Shown in pieces: positions 41,929 to 51,842 of a stretch of 64,000 nt of DNA (the first letter of the stretch is position 1; each line of letters begins with the position of its first letter). The notes under the pieces are model-generated. The model was not told the origin of the DNA, did not search any database, and was given only the letters and a program-made list of their open reading frames with translations. Origin of the DNA: DATAGF01 sp963835685 (GTDB taxonomy: Bacteria; Actinomycetota; Thermoleophilia; Miltoncostaeales; Miltoncostaeaceae); the NCBI GenBank assembly GCA_963835685.1, contig CAWIGI010000004.1, forward strand, positions 62,001-126,000, in the 5' to 3' direction. A program made the translations under genes and the position numbers.

Positions 41929-43064
41929 ATGATCGAACGTCCCTCCGGGGCGCGGCGGACGGCCCGGCTCGCGGCCGCCGCCGCCTCGCTCGCCGCCGCC
42001 CTCGGCCTGGCCGCGTGCGGCGGGGACGGGGCGGAGCCGCCGACCGCCGAGGGGCCCACGCCGACCTCCGCCTCCCAGGTCCCGTACGACCCGTCGTTCG
42101 CCTTCAAGCAGCGGATCCCGAAGGGCGCGGCGCTCGACCCCCGCAGTGCCGCGGTCGCCCGTCAGCTCGATGAGAACAACCAAGCCAGGACCGTCATCCT
42201 CGACAGCCACGGGGTCCCTCCGGTGTATGTGGTCCGCCCCTCGGACCCCTTCTATTCCGTCGAGGTGGGCGGGGCCACCGAGCGCTTCCGCGTCCCGAGG
42301 CAGGCGCAGGAGGGTGACGGGGCCGACCGGCCTCTCGTTTTGCTCGCTCCCCACCACCCGGACTTCGGCCGCCAGACCGAGCTGCGGCTCTTCAAGGGTG
42401 ACGTCGACCACGCTCGACGCCGCCTGCTCGCGGCCGGCAGCGGGCTCTTCCACTACAACAACGACGGAGACCGGCTGAACCCGGACGGCACGCCGAGCGT
42501 CTCCGTGCCCTTCTCGGGCCAGGGGACCGGCTCGGGCCTGTCGGTCCTGGCGGGGCTGATCCGCCCGGCCGAGGTTCGTGCGGGTCGCATCCGGCACGCG
42601 CTGCGGTTCGCCTATTCCGCCCGCGACTTCAGCGACCGGTTCCGCCCCCCGGCGATCAAGACCGACCAGCCGAAAGGCACAACCACTCGCAATCCGCGGA
42701 CGGCGATGGACATGGGGATGCGCCTCCAGCTCGACCCGGCGGTCGACTGCGACCGGCGCACGGTGCCAGGGGAGAGCGACCGCAGCCGCGAGACCCGCTT
42801 CTTGCGCATGATCTGCCGGGCGCTCCAGGAGTACGGATGATCGCGGTTGACGGCACGGCCGACCGCCTCCTGGTCCTGATGATGGAGCACACCCGCACCG
42901 CCGGCTGGGAGGCCATCGTCGGCGAGGAGCGCTTCGGCAGCCACAGCCGTCTCATCCGCAACTCCGAGTCGTCGCACGACGGTCTGTCGCGCGGCCCGAC
43001 CGCCGGGATCCCGTGGGACCGGTTCCGGGTGCTCAAGAACAGCGTGTTCCGGGCCGATGGATGA
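41929..43064 (+). CDS. Lipoprotein with YNNDG domain, paralogue 2 (frameshifted near C-terminus)
   Basis: The N-terminus is a lipoprotein signal (LAAALGLAAC, lipobox cysteine C30). The body repeats the paralogue-1 domain: YDPSFAFKQRIPKGAALDPR, HPDFGRQTELRLFK, GSGLFHYNNDGDRLNPDG, GLSVLAGLIRPAEVRAGRIR, MDMGMRLQLDPAVDCDRRT. At CRALQEYG the frame meets TGA (42838). In paralogue 1 the DNA there reads TACGGGATGATC and here TACGGATGATC, so one G is missing. The lost C-terminus (VDGTADRLLVLMMEHTRTAG) continues in the next frame to 43064. Repaired length is about 378. It is probably a surface-attached counterpart of the secreted paralogue. Confidence 0.68.
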
Positions 43065-43145
43065 CGTGAAACCCCCCCAGCCGGCCAGGTCGCCCCGGTG
43101 ATACCTTCATCGGCACCGGCGGCGTGACGACACCGAGGATCCCGC

Positions 43146-43796
43146 ATGCCCCGACGTACCATCATCCTGACGAGCGTGCTGGTGGGGATCATCGCCCTCA
43201 TCGGGGGCATCCTCGGCATCGCCTCTCGTTCCACGAGCTACGAGGCGACGGCGGAGATCAGCGTCGTCCCCAAGGCGACGACCATCGACGAGTCCATCGC
43301 GGCCGTTCACACGCTCAGCCGCGGGCCGGTCACCGCCAACTACGCCGAGGCCTACGCCAGCAGCCGGGTGATCGACCGCGCCTTCGCCGCGGCCGGCATC
43401 ACCGCCGAGGAGGCCGAGCGGGTCTCGGTCACGGCCTCGGTCGTCACCGACACCTCGTTCATCCTTGTGATGGCGGAGGCCGGCGAGCCGGTGCTGGCCG
43501 AGCGGGCGGCCAACGCGGTCGCATCGACGAGCCCGGAGCTCACCGGGTACGACGCCGCGTTCGGAACAGAGGTCTTCGACTCGGCTGACGGCACGGCGAC
43601 TCGCGCGGGGCCGGGGACGATCACGCTGCTGCTGATCGCGATCGTCGTGGCGGCCGTGCTGGCCTTCTCGACCGCGGCGGTCCTCGGCCGCATCTTCCGA
43701 GGCTCGCGCGGCTCGGCGACTGCGAGCTTCGGCGGTCCTGAGGACGTGACGATGACGCCGCGCGGGGGGCGCTCGAAGGTCAGCCAGGAGTCATGA
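43146..43796 (+). CDS. Wzz/YveK-like polysaccharide chain-length determinant
   Basis: This 216-residue membrane protein has an N-terminal TM helix (IILTSVLVGIIALIGGILGI), an extracytoplasmic domain that starts YEATAEISVVPKATTIDESI, and a second TM helix (TITLLLIAIVVAAVLAFSTA, about 160-182). That is the two-helix topology of Wzz-type copolymerases. The C-terminal tail is short, with no tyrosine-kinase domain. Its stop overlaps the start of the O-antigen ligase-like gene by 4 nt (ATGA), so chain-length control and polymerisation or ligation are coupled. Confidence 0.78.
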   Translation: MPRRTIILTSVLVGIIALIGGILGIASRSTSYEATAEISVVPKATTIDESIAAVHTLSRGPVTANYAEAYASSRVIDRAFAAAGITAEEAERVSVTASVVTDTSFILVMAEAGEPVLAERAANAVASTSPELTGYDAAFGTEVFDSADGTATRAGPGTITLLLIAIVVAAVLAFSTAAVLGRIFRGSRGSATASFGGPEDVTMTPRGGRSKVSQES

Positions 43797-45262
43797 CCGC
43801 CCGCGCCGCCCGGGCGCACGTCTCCGCCGGGCGCCTCGCAGCGACGGTCGCGGGGCTGGTCGTGGCGGGCGCGGCCGGCTACGTGCTGACGGAGCGCGCC
43901 GGGGGCGGCGGGACGGTGGACGCGCTGGCCCTGGCGTTCGGCATCGCCGCCCTGACGTTCGCCCTCCTGCGCCCCTGGGACGCGGCGAAGTTCCTGCCGG
44001 CGATCGTCTTCGCGAACGCGGGCCTCGTGCTCGCCGACAACTATGGCGCGCCGAACCTCGTTACGGGACTCTCGCTACTCCTCCTGGGCGTCCTGCTGGT
44101 TACGCCCGATTCGCGGGCCCAAGTCCTCAGGGCGACCCCGGTCCTGATCGCGTTCGCCATCTACGGGGGCGTGCTGGTGCTGTCCGCGATCCAGGCGCCC
44201 GGCCCGGCGGACGTCGCCAAGACCTTCCAAGACGTCGTCATCGGCCTCGCGCTGGTTCTCGTGGTCTCTGCCCTGGCCTCGCGCGACGACGGGCTGCGCC
44301 ACTCGTGCCAGCTCATCGTCGCCGCTGCTGCGGTCCTGTCGGCGTTCACCGTCCTCAAGGACCTCGGCATCGGGGGGAACTGGTTCGGGTTCGCCACGGA
44401 CAACCCCCTCTCGCCCGACCAGGTGAGGGCCTCGGCCAGGGCCGGGTTCCGCCTCGCGAGCCAGGACCGCGTCACGGGTCCGCTCGCCGACCCCAACTTC
44501 TGGGCCCAGTCGCTCCTGCTCGCGCTGCCGCTGTCGCTCTGGGCCATCCGCCACGGGCCGGGCAGGCTCTCCCGCTGCCTCGCCGCCGTGGGCGGGGTGA
44601 CCATCGCCGTCGGGGTCGTCTTCACCCAGTCGCGCGGCGGGGCGATCGCCCTGCTCATCGGCATCGGGCTGTGGCTGTGGCTCCAGGGCGGCCGCTACCG
44701 CCTGGGGATCCTCCTCCTGCCGGTCCTCATCGTGCTCTCGGTCTCGCTCTCGGGCAGCACCGAGCGTTTCTCGGAGCTGAGCACCGTCACATCCCCCCGG
44801 GAGTCCGAGGCGTTCAGCGGGCGCCTCAGCGAGAACATCGCCGCGTTCGAGATGTGGCGCGACCACCCGGTGCTCGGGGTCGGAGACGATCAATTCCCCG
44901 CGAACTACCGCAGCTACGCGGCCCGGATCGGGCTCGATGCGCGCGTCGAGCGCGACCCCCACAACAGCTACCTTGAGCAGATGGCCGAGGTCGGGACGCT
45001 CGGGCTGCTCGCCTTCGTCGGGATGATCGCCACCGGACTCTGGTGCGGCCTCCGCGCCCGCGCGCGGCTGCTGGCCCGCGGCGCGCCGAGCACGGCCGGC
45101 GTCTGCGATGCCCTGATCGCCGGCGTCGTCGGCTACGCCATCGCGGCGATCTTCCTGCACCAGGCCTATCCACACTACCTGTGGCTGTGGCTCTCCCTCA
45201 TGGCGGGGGCCCTGCTGCTGTCGGGCTGGCGCATGGGCTCGGTCTTCGGGGATCGCCGGTGA
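43793..45262 (+). CDS. O-antigen ligase/polymerase (Wzy_C) family protein
   Basis: This 489-residue polytopic protein has about 11-12 hydrophobic segments. The Wzy_C signature is GVVFTQSRGGAIALLIGIGL, followed by a large loop with the conserved HPVLGVGDDQFPANYRSYAA and DPHNSYLEQMAEVGTLGLLA; the histidine of DPHNSYL is characteristic. It polymerises or transfers lipid-linked oligosaccharide outside the membrane. It overlaps the Wzz-like gene upstream and the glycosyltransferase downstream by 4 nt each, forming one operon. Confidence 0.87.
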   Translation: MTARAARAHVSAGRLAATVAGLVVAGAAGYVLTERAGGGGTVDALALAFGIAALTFALLRPWDAAKFLPAIVFANAGLVLADNYGAPNLVTGLSLLLLGVLLVTPDSRAQVLRATPVLIAFAIYGGVLVLSAIQAPGPADVAKTFQDVVIGLALVLVVSALASRDDGLRHSCQLIVAAAAVLSAFTVLKDLGIGGNWFGFATDNPLSPDQVRASARAGFRLASQDRVTGPLADPNFWAQSLLLALPLSLWAIRHGPGRLSRCLAAVGGVTIAVGVVFTQSRGGAIALLIGIGLWLWLQGGRYRLGILLLPVLIVLSVSLSGSTERFSELSTVTSPRESEAFSGRLSENIAAFEMWRDHPVLGVGDDQFPANYRSYAARIGLDARVERDPHNSYLEQMAEVGTLGLLAFVGMIATGLWCGLRARARLLARGAPSTAGVCDALIAGVVGYAIAAIFLHQAYPHYLWLWLSLMAGALLLSGWRMGSVFGDRR

Positions 45263-46351
45263 GGCCCGTCCGCGCGCTCTTCTGGGCGTCGGGGGCCACG
45301 ACCGCCTGGGTGCTGGTCGGCTATCCGGCGGTCCTCGCGCTGCTCCCGCGCCGTCCGTGGGAGCAGGGCGAGGAGCTGCCGCGGGTGAGCGTCATCATCG
45401 CGGCCTACCGCGAGCGCGACGAGCTGGTCGCCAAGCTGCGCTCGCTCGACCAGCAGGGCTACCCGGCCGACCGGCTCCAGGTGATCGTCGTCGTCGACGA
45501 GGATCGGGAAACCGCCGATCTCGCCCGGGACGCGCACCCGGACGCGCTCGTCCTGTTCGCCGCCGAGCGCGGGGGCAAGCCCGCGGCGCTCAATCGGGGG
45601 ATCGCCGCGGCCGATGGTGACGTGGTGATCATGACCGACGCCAACAACCTGCTCGAGCCCGGCAGCCTGCGGGCCGCCCTGCGCCACTTCGCCGACCCGT
45701 CGATCGTCGCCGTCGCGGGCCGGCGCGGCGAGGACCTCAGCGCCTACGACCGGTACGAGTCGCTCATCCGGACCCTCGAGACCCGCTCGGGGAGCGTCGC
45801 CGCGATGTCGGGCGAGCTGATGGCGGTGCGCCGCGACCACCTCGACTTCGCTTTCCCCGAGGACGCGGTCTCCGACGACCTGTGGCTGCTGTGCGCCGTG
45901 GCCCGGCGCGGGGGCAGGGTCGTCTACGAGCCCGAGGCCGGGTCCACCGAGCCCCTCATCGGCACGCGCGCCGAGGTCTCGCGGCGCTCGCGGATGAGCG
46001 GACGGCCGCACGCAGATGGCCCGCGAGCTGCGGGGCCTGCCGTGGGGCTTTCGCTGGCGCGTCCTGTCGCACAAGTACGGGCGCCTGACGCTGCCCTTCC
46101 TGCTCCCCGTCCTGCTGGGCTCGTCGCTCGCCCTGTCGCGCCGCCAGCCCTACCGGGCCGCCGCGGCCGTCCAGGTGGTGGGCTAGAGCGCCGGCCTGGC
46201 GTCAATCGCCAAGACCACAAGACCCCCAGGGCCGGCCGGGACGATCGCGCGCGCGTGCGGCCAATTCCTCCTCGGCAACTACTCCGTCGGGGTGGGCGTG
46301 ATCCGCGGGATTCGAGGGGCCCAGGGCATCCGCTGGGACCCCGTGCGCTAG
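45259..46351 (+). pseudogene. Glycosyltransferase family 2 with a frameshift and an in-frame stop
   Basis: GTG 45259 opens an N-terminal TM segment (ALFWASGATTAWVLVGYPAV) and the GT2 catalytic fold: RVSVIIAAYRERDELVAKLR, VIVVVDEDRETADLARDA, GDVVIMTDANNLLEPGSLRA, and the acceptor motif FPEDAVSDDLWLLCAVARRG. Near 46000 the frame is lost and continues as QMARELRGLPWGFRWRVLSH and KYGRLTLPFLLPVLLGSSLA. That frame has a TAG at 46184-46186, yet reading on in the same frame gives a credible C-terminus (IARACGQFLLGNYSVGVGVI) ending at 46351. So there are two lesions, one an indel and one a nonsense codon (TGG to TAG would restore tryptophan). Confidence 0.65.
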
Positions 46352-46359
46352 GCGGGGCC

Positions 46360-47846
46360 TTGGCCGACGCCAGTCTCGGCACCAAGACGCTGCGCAGCGC
46401 CTTCTGGGCCTACGGGTCCTACGTTGGCGGGCGGCTCCTGGGGCTCGCCACGATCGCGATCCTCGCCCGCGTCCTCGTCCCGGAGGACTTCGGGCTCGTC
46501 GCGCTGGCGCTGACCTTCACAACGCTCCTCGAGACCCTCAAGGACTTCGGCCTCAGCCAGGCGCTCATCGTCAGCAAGGATGAGGACCTCGAGACCAAGT
46601 CCAACACGGTCTTCTTCTACGGGCTGGCCGTCGCGCTCAGCACCGCGCTCGTCATCGTCGCCATCGCGCCCCTCGTGGCGCGCTTCTTCGACGAGCCGGA
46701 CCTGCTGCCGCTCATCCTCGTCCTCTCCCTGAACTTCCCGCTGCGGGCGCTCGGCGTGACCCACGAGGCCCTCGCCATGAAGCGCCTCAACTTCCGCGCC
46801 CGGACCGCGGCCGAGATCTGCGAGGTCACGATGCGCGGCATCGTCGGCGTCATCCTGGCCCTGCTCGGCTTCGGCGCCTGGAGCCTCGTGCTCGGGCTGC
46901 TCGCGGGCGCCGTGGTCTGGGCCGCCGTCCTGTGGCGGCTGGTCCCCTGGCGGCCGCGCCTGCGCGCACGGCGCTCCCATGTCAGGGAGCTCTTCACCTT
47001 CGGCGGCACGCTGACGGGGGTCAACGTGCTGCACGGGCTGACGGCCTCAGCGGACTCGATGATCATCGGCCGCGTGCTCGGCCCAACCTCCCTCGGGCTG
47101 TACTCGCTCGGCTTCCGGCTCCCGCAGCTGGCGGTAGTGAACATCTCGATGACCACCGGCATCGTCCTCTTCCCCGCGTACACGAAGGTGGGGGAGAGCG
47201 GTTGCGGAGCGCGTATCTGCAGGCCCTCCGCTTCACCATGGTCGTCGCGGCCCCGCTCGCCGCGGGCCTGATCGTCATGGCCGACCCGCTCATCCTCGTG
47301 CTCTTCGGCGACCAGTGGGGTCCGTCGGCGGCCGTGATGCAGATCGTCTCGCTCTACGCGCTCCTCCTCGCCATCGAGATCCCGGGTGGGACGATCTTCA
47401 AAGTCACCGGCCGCGCATCGATCCTGCTGAAGCTCGCCATCCCGCGCACGCTCGCGCTCTTCGGCTTCATCGCCCTCTTCGCGCACGAGGGGATCAACAC
47501 GGTCGCGTGGACCCTCACCGCGGTGACCTTCGCGTTCGCCGCCATCGCCCTCTTCATGGCCGCCCGCATCATCGGCGTCCGCGTCCTCGCCATGGGCGCC
47601 GCCCTGTGGCCGCCGACCCTCGCCGCGGTCGCGACGGGCCTCGCCATGTACGGCATCCTGCAGGTGGTCAACGGCACCTGGCTCCAGATCGTCGCTGGCG
47701 CCGTCGTCGGGGCGATCGTCTACATCGCCCTGCTGTTGCTGGTAGCGCGGGAGTCCCTCATGTACCTGCTGCGCAAGCTCTCGCCCAGGCTGGCGTCGCT
47801 CCTGGAGCGGCCGAGCGCGGCGCAGACGACGGGGGGCCAGGCGTAG
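46360..47846 (+). CDS. Wzx-type polysaccharide flippase (frameshifted)
   Basis: This polysaccharide transport (PST/MATE-like) protein of about 495 residues has multiple TM helices. The N-terminus is typical: LRSAFWAYGSYVGGRLLGLA, ILARVLVPEDFGLVALALTF. It includes FGLSQALIVSKDEDLETKSN and SADSMIIGRVLGPTSLGLYS. Near 47205, in AYTKVGE, the frame is lost. The remainder (RLRSAYLQALRFTMVVAAPL, PLILVLFGDQWGPSAAVMQI, IPGGTIFKVTGRASILLKLA) runs in the next frame to 47846. The TTG at 46360, 9 nt after the GT2 stop, is the likely start. It flips lipid-linked repeat units for the polymerase. Confidence 0.78.
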
Positions 47847-47856
47847 GGGAGGACGC

Positions 47857-48975
47857 CTACGCGGAGGTCGCCCCCTGGTAGATGCCGGTCGTCGCCGCGA
47901 CCATGGCGTCAAGGCTGTAGCTGTCGCGCACCAGCTCGTGCGCGCGGGTCGCCATCTCGGCGGCCTCATCGGGCCGGTCCAGCATGGCGTGGAGACGGCG
48001 GGCCAGGGCGCCCGGGTCCCGCGGCGGGACGACGTGGGCCGTCTCGCCGTCCTGGAGCAGTGCCGCCATCCCGCCGACGCCGGTCACCAGCAGCGGCAGC
48101 CGGTGCGCGCACGCCTCGAGGAGCGCGAACGGCAGCCCCTCGGAGTGGGAGGGGAGACAGAACGCGTCGAGGCCCGACAGCAGCGTGCCCACGTCGTCAC
48201 GGAAGCCGGTGAACCGGACGGCGTCGCCGAGGCCCAGACGCGCGGCCTGGGCCTCGAGCGCCGGGCGGGCGCGGCCGTCCCCCACGATCAGGCAGCGCAC
48301 CTCCGGGCGGTCGGCCCGCACCTCCGCCAGCGCGTCGAGCAGGTCGTCGATCCCCTTGACCGGCTCCAGACGCGCGACGACCCCCACCACCCACGAGTCG
48401 GCGGGCCAGCCGCCGAGGACGCGCGCCCGCCCCTCGGGACTCGGCTCGGCCGGCGCCACCGCGTTGGGGATGAGCGCCAGCCGCTCCGGGGGGACGCCGA
48501 GCGCTCGGAGGTAGTCGCGCGTCGCCTCGGACACCGCGACGAACCGGCTTCCGAGCAGGCGGTTGAGCCGCAGGACGGCCTCGTAGCCGCGGCCGCGCGG
48601 GGCGCCGCCGTGCTCGGCCAGGTACTGCGAGTGCACGGTGGTCACGCGCACCGGCACCCGCGCCAGCAGCCCGGCCGCGAGCGCCCAGAGCTGCGACTGG
48701 GGGTTGTGGGCGTCGATGGCGCGGTAGCCGCCGGCGCGGAGCGCACGGGCCAGGTCGAGGGCGATGCGCGGGTCGCCGCGGCGGCGGATCACCGGCAGGC
48801 GGGGGAGGCCGGCGGCCGCCAGGCGCCGGTGAAGGGGCGAGCCGGCGAGGGTGGCGACCGTGCAGGCGCCTCGGCCGCGGAGCGCGTCCGCGAGCTGCAG
48901 CACCCGCACGTCGGCCCCGCCGAATCGCTTGGCGAGGTCCACCACCATCACGGGTGAGTCGGGGGTCGCGGTCAT
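47857..48975 (-). CDS. Glycosyltransferase family 4
   Basis: This 372-residue GT-B enzyme is intact. The acceptor domain has VVDLAKRFGGADVRVLQLAD and AIDAHNPQSQLWALAAGLLA. The donor domain has VVGVVARLEPVKGIDDLLDA, CLIVGDGRARPALEAQAARL and the E-x7-E motif region SEGLPFALLEACAHRLPLLV. It transfers a sugar from an NDP-sugar to the growing oligosaccharide. It is convergent with the flippase gene (10 bp apart) and divergent from the P-domain gene. The ATG is chosen at 48975, where VMVVDLAKRFGGAD follows at the normal distance. Confidence 0.88.
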   Translation of the reverse strand: MTATPDSPVMVVDLAKRFGGADVRVLQLADALRGRGACTVATLAGSPLHRRLAAAGLPRLPVIRRRGDPRIALDLARALRAGGYRAIDAHNPQSQLWALAAGLLARVPVRVTTVHSQYLAEHGGAPRGRGYEAVLRLNRLLGSRFVAVSEATRDYLRALGVPPERLALIPNAVAPAEPSPEGRARVLGGWPADSWVVGVVARLEPVKGIDDLLDALAEVRADRPEVRCLIVGDGRARPALEAQAARLGLGDAVRFTGFRDDVGTLLSGLDAFCLPSHSEGLPFALLEACAHRLPLLVTGVGGMAALLQDGETAHVVPPRDPGALARRLHAMLDRPDEAAEMATRAHELVRDSYSLDAMVAATTGIYQGATSA

Positions 48976-49134
48976 AGGGGGCGGCGGGACGATAGACGGT
49001 TCCCGCGGAACCTGAACCATCGGCCGGATGCCGCCGAAAGTCGTGCCCCAAGTCCCCCCGGACGGCGGGCGACGAATACACGCGGACGCAACATCATCCG
49101 TCGGGACCCGGATAGTCGAAAGGGAGCGCCTGTC

Positions 49135-50628
49135 GTGAGGATGAAGCGAACACAGCTGGGCAAGGCTGCGGGGGCCACGGCCGCCGCGATCGCCCTCGGA
49201 ATGACCATGAGCCAGTCCGCCGTCGCCATGGCGCCCGACCCCCCGCCGAACACCGGCGCCGGGGGCTTCGTGCGCTCGGAGGTCACGCCCGGTCTCGCGA
49301 TCCCCGACAACAACACCACCGGCGTCTCCCGGTCCTTCACCGTCAGCGGCGAGGCCGGCACGATCCGCGACGTCAACGTCATCACCAACATCGTCCACCA
49401 GTTCAACGGCGAGATCGACATCCAGCTCCGCCACGCGCCGCCCGCCGGCCCGGCGAAGACGATCCGGTTCGTGACCTCGAAGCTCACCAACCGCGAGGGC
49501 TCGTTCGCCTACAACGGCACCCGCTGGGACGACTCGGCCCTGAGCATCGTCTCGGACGCAATCGAGGGGAACGCCTCCGGCACGCAGGCGGCCCTCGTGC
49601 CCGAGGGCGCGATGGGGTCCCTCATCGGACGCAACCCCAACGGCATCTGGACACTGACCGTGAAGGACGTGCGGGCGCTCGACCTGGGCACGCTCAACGG
49701 CTGGACCCTCGACGTCAAGACGGCGTTCCCCCCGACCTCGCCCCTCGCGTCGCAGAACTTCCTCGGCGCCGGCGGCCCGATCCCCGACGGCCCGGCCGGC
49801 CTGATGACCCAGACGCTGACGGTCTCCGGCGCCAACCCCTACCTGACCGACCTCAACCTCGGCACACAGATCGTCCACCAGTTCCCGGCCGAGCTCGACG
49901 TGGCGCTGACGTCTCCCGCCGGCACCAGGGTGATCATCACCAACGAGCGGGGCGCCGGCAGGACCGACTCCCTCTCCACCACGTGGGACGACTCCGCCGA
50001 GGTCAACATCGTGGGCGCGACGTTCAGCACCACCCTCCCGACCCCGGCGTCCATGGTCCCCGAGGGGGCGCTCGGCGCCTTCATCGGCGAGAACCCGAAC
50101 GGGGTCTGGACGATCTCGATCGCCGACACCGAGGCCGCCGACGAGGGCACCCTGGCCAGCTGGAACCTGGCCGTCACCTCGACGGCCGGGTTCCCCGGCG
50201 CGCCCGGCGCGCCCGGCGCGGGGCCGACCACGCCCGGCCTGGCACCGTCCGGACCGATCTGCCGGAAGGTCAACCTCGCGACGACCATCCTCGGCGCCAA
50301 GCGCGGTGAGCGGGGCGACGTCGCGACCATCAAGGTGAAGATCGCCAACAAGACCAGGACCGCCGGGGCGAAGGGCGCGAAGGCTGTCTTCAAGCTGCCG
50401 ACCGGGTTCACGCTCGCCGGCAAGCAGAAGGGCATCGCGCTGAGGCGGGGCAAGGTCACCGCGACCTTCGGCGCGATCGCTGGCGGCAAGGCCAAGACCA
50501 TGACCATCAAGCTGAAGGCGAAGGCGAACGCCAAGCTCGGCCTCAAGACGAGCAGCGTCGCCGTCACGGCGCTCTGCGGATCCAAGGCCAAGGCCGCCTC
50601 GATCAAGCTCACCGTCGCCGCCGGCTGA
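49135..50628 (+). CDS. Secreted protein with two proprotein-convertase P-domains
   Basis: This protein has 497 residues. After a signal peptide (AAGATAAAIALGMTMSQSAV), two tandem P-domain-like repeats follow. The first has VITNIVHQFNGEIDIQLRHA, LVPEGAMGSLIGRNPNGIWT and LGTLNGWTLDVK. The second has LGTQIVHQFPAELDVALTSP, MVPEGALGAFIGENPNGVWT and EGTLASWNLAVTS. The last ~130 residues are a Lys-rich DUF11-like domain (DVATIKVKIANKTRTAGAKG). P-domains normally cap a subtilisin-like protease, but no protease domain is present. GTG 49135 is supported by AAAGGGAG about 8 nt upstream; ATG 49141 is possible. A strong terminator follows. Confidence 0.8.
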   Translation: MRMKRTQLGKAAGATAAAIALGMTMSQSAVAMAPDPPPNTGAGGFVRSEVTPGLAIPDNNTTGVSRSFTVSGEAGTIRDVNVITNIVHQFNGEIDIQLRHAPPAGPAKTIRFVTSKLTNREGSFAYNGTRWDDSALSIVSDAIEGNASGTQAALVPEGAMGSLIGRNPNGIWTLTVKDVRALDLGTLNGWTLDVKTAFPPTSPLASQNFLGAGGPIPDGPAGLMTQTLTVSGANPYLTDLNLGTQIVHQFPAELDVALTSPAGTRVIITNERGAGRTDSLSTTWDDSAEVNIVGATFSTTLPTPASMVPEGALGAFIGENPNGVWTISIADTEAADEGTLASWNLAVTSTAGFPGAPGAPGAGPTTPGLAPSGPICRKVNLATTILGAKRGERGDVATIKVKIANKTRTAGAKGAKAVFKLPTGFTLAGKQKGIALRRGKVTATFGAIAGGKAKTMTIKLKAKANAKLGLKTSSVAVTALCGSKAKAASIKLTVAAG

Positions 50629-50637
50629 GTCCCCCAC

Positions 50638-50676
50638 GACGACCCGCCGCGCCTCGCGGTCGCGCGGCGGGTCGTC
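50638..50676 (+). terminator. Strong stem-loop terminator after the P-domain gene
   Basis: GACGACCCGCCGCGC (50638-50652) pairs perfectly over 15 bp with GCGCGGCGGGTCGTC (50662-50676), with a 9-nt loop and a TCCCTCC tail. It starts 10 bp after the stop codon. It lacks a pure U-run, as is usual in high-GC actinobacteria, but its strength and place make it a credible terminator. Confidence 0.75.
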
Positions 50677-50713
50677 TCCCTCCTCCGCCAAGCCGATCGG
50701 ACAGGATAGGCGC

Positions 50714-51842
50714 GTGCCGCGCATCGTCTATCTGATCGACTCGCTCGGCTGGGGCGGGGCTGAGCGGCTGCTGCTGCAGTACCTGCCCCACCTCCGCTCG
50801 GAGGGCTTCGAGCCGGTGGTCTGCGCGATGCACAAGCGCAGCGGGAACCCGGTGGCCGAGGAGATCGGCCGTCTCGGCATCCCGGTCGACACCGTCCCCG
50901 TCGAGCGGCTGCGCGAGCCGACCGCGCTCCCCCGCCTGGTGCGCTACCTGCGCCGGCGCGGCGCCGACGTCGTGCACACCCAGCTCGAGTTCGCCGACGG
51001 CCTCGGGTCGGTGGCGGCCCGCGTCGCCGGGGTCCCGTCGCTGTCGAACCCTGCACACCATGTCCGAGCCGGCGCGGTGGACGCGCACTTGGTGGCGCAA
51101 CGGCCTGGGCGACCTCGCGCTCGGCGCCCTCGCCACCGAGATCATCTGCGTCTCCGACGAGGCCCATCGCCACTACGAGGCCCACCGTCCCTACCCGAAG
51201 AGCAAGCTCGTGACGCTGCGCAACGGCATCGACCTCTCGCGCTTCGAGGCGGCCGCGGGCAAGGGCCCCGAGGTGCGGCGGGAGCTCGGCATCCCGGCGG
51301 ACGCCCCCGTCCTCGCCAGCGTCTCCGTCCTGCGCCGCGACAAGGGCATCCAGCACATGATCGCGGCGCTGCCGCGCGTCGCCGCCGAGGTGCCCGGCGT
51401 CGTGTACCTGGTCGTGGGCGACGGCGACCACCGGCCGGCCCTCGAGGCCGCCGCCGCCGCGGGGGGAGTCGCCGACCGGGTCGTGTTCGCCGGCAGCCGC
51501 ACGGACGTCCCGCGCGTGCTGTCGGCCTGCGACGCCTTCGTTCACCCCACGCTGCTCGACGCCCTCCCCACCGTGCTGGCCGAGGCCTCGGCGGCGGGCG
51601 TCCCGATCGCGGCCTCCCGGGTCGGCGGCGTGCCCGAGATGTGCCTCGACGGCCGCAACGGCCTGCTCGTGCCCCCGGGGGACGAGGCGGCGCTGGCCGA
51701 CGCGTGCCTGCGATTGCTGCGCGAGCCGGGGCTGGCCGCGCGGATGGGCCCGCAGGGCCGGGAAGTGGCGCGCGAGCGCTACGACATCCACACCCAGGCC
51801 GGCCTCCTGTGCGACCTCTACCGCAGCGTGATGGCGCGATGA
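50714..51842 (+). CDS. Glycosyltransferase family 4 (frameshifted)
   Basis: GTG 50714 opens PRIVYLIDSLGWGGAERLLL, a classic GT4 start (GGAE). Near 51047 the sequence GTCGAACCCTGC has one A too many; removing it gives SLSTLHTMSEPARW and continues with the rest of the enzyme to 51842. The donor domain has VLASVSVLRRDKGIQHMIAA, YLVVGDGDHRPALEAAAAAG, and HPTLLDALPTVLAEASAAGV with the E-x7-E-like motif. Repaired length is about 375. A CAGGAT hexamer lies 6 nt before the GTG. Its stop overlaps the next GT4 gene by 4 nt (ATGA). Confidence 0.78.

Noticed and set aside
42837..43064. A separate 75-residue protein
   Set aside because: It is the displaced C-terminus of the lipoprotein: the paralogue at 39870-41635 has the same sequence joined in frame, and one missing G explains the split.
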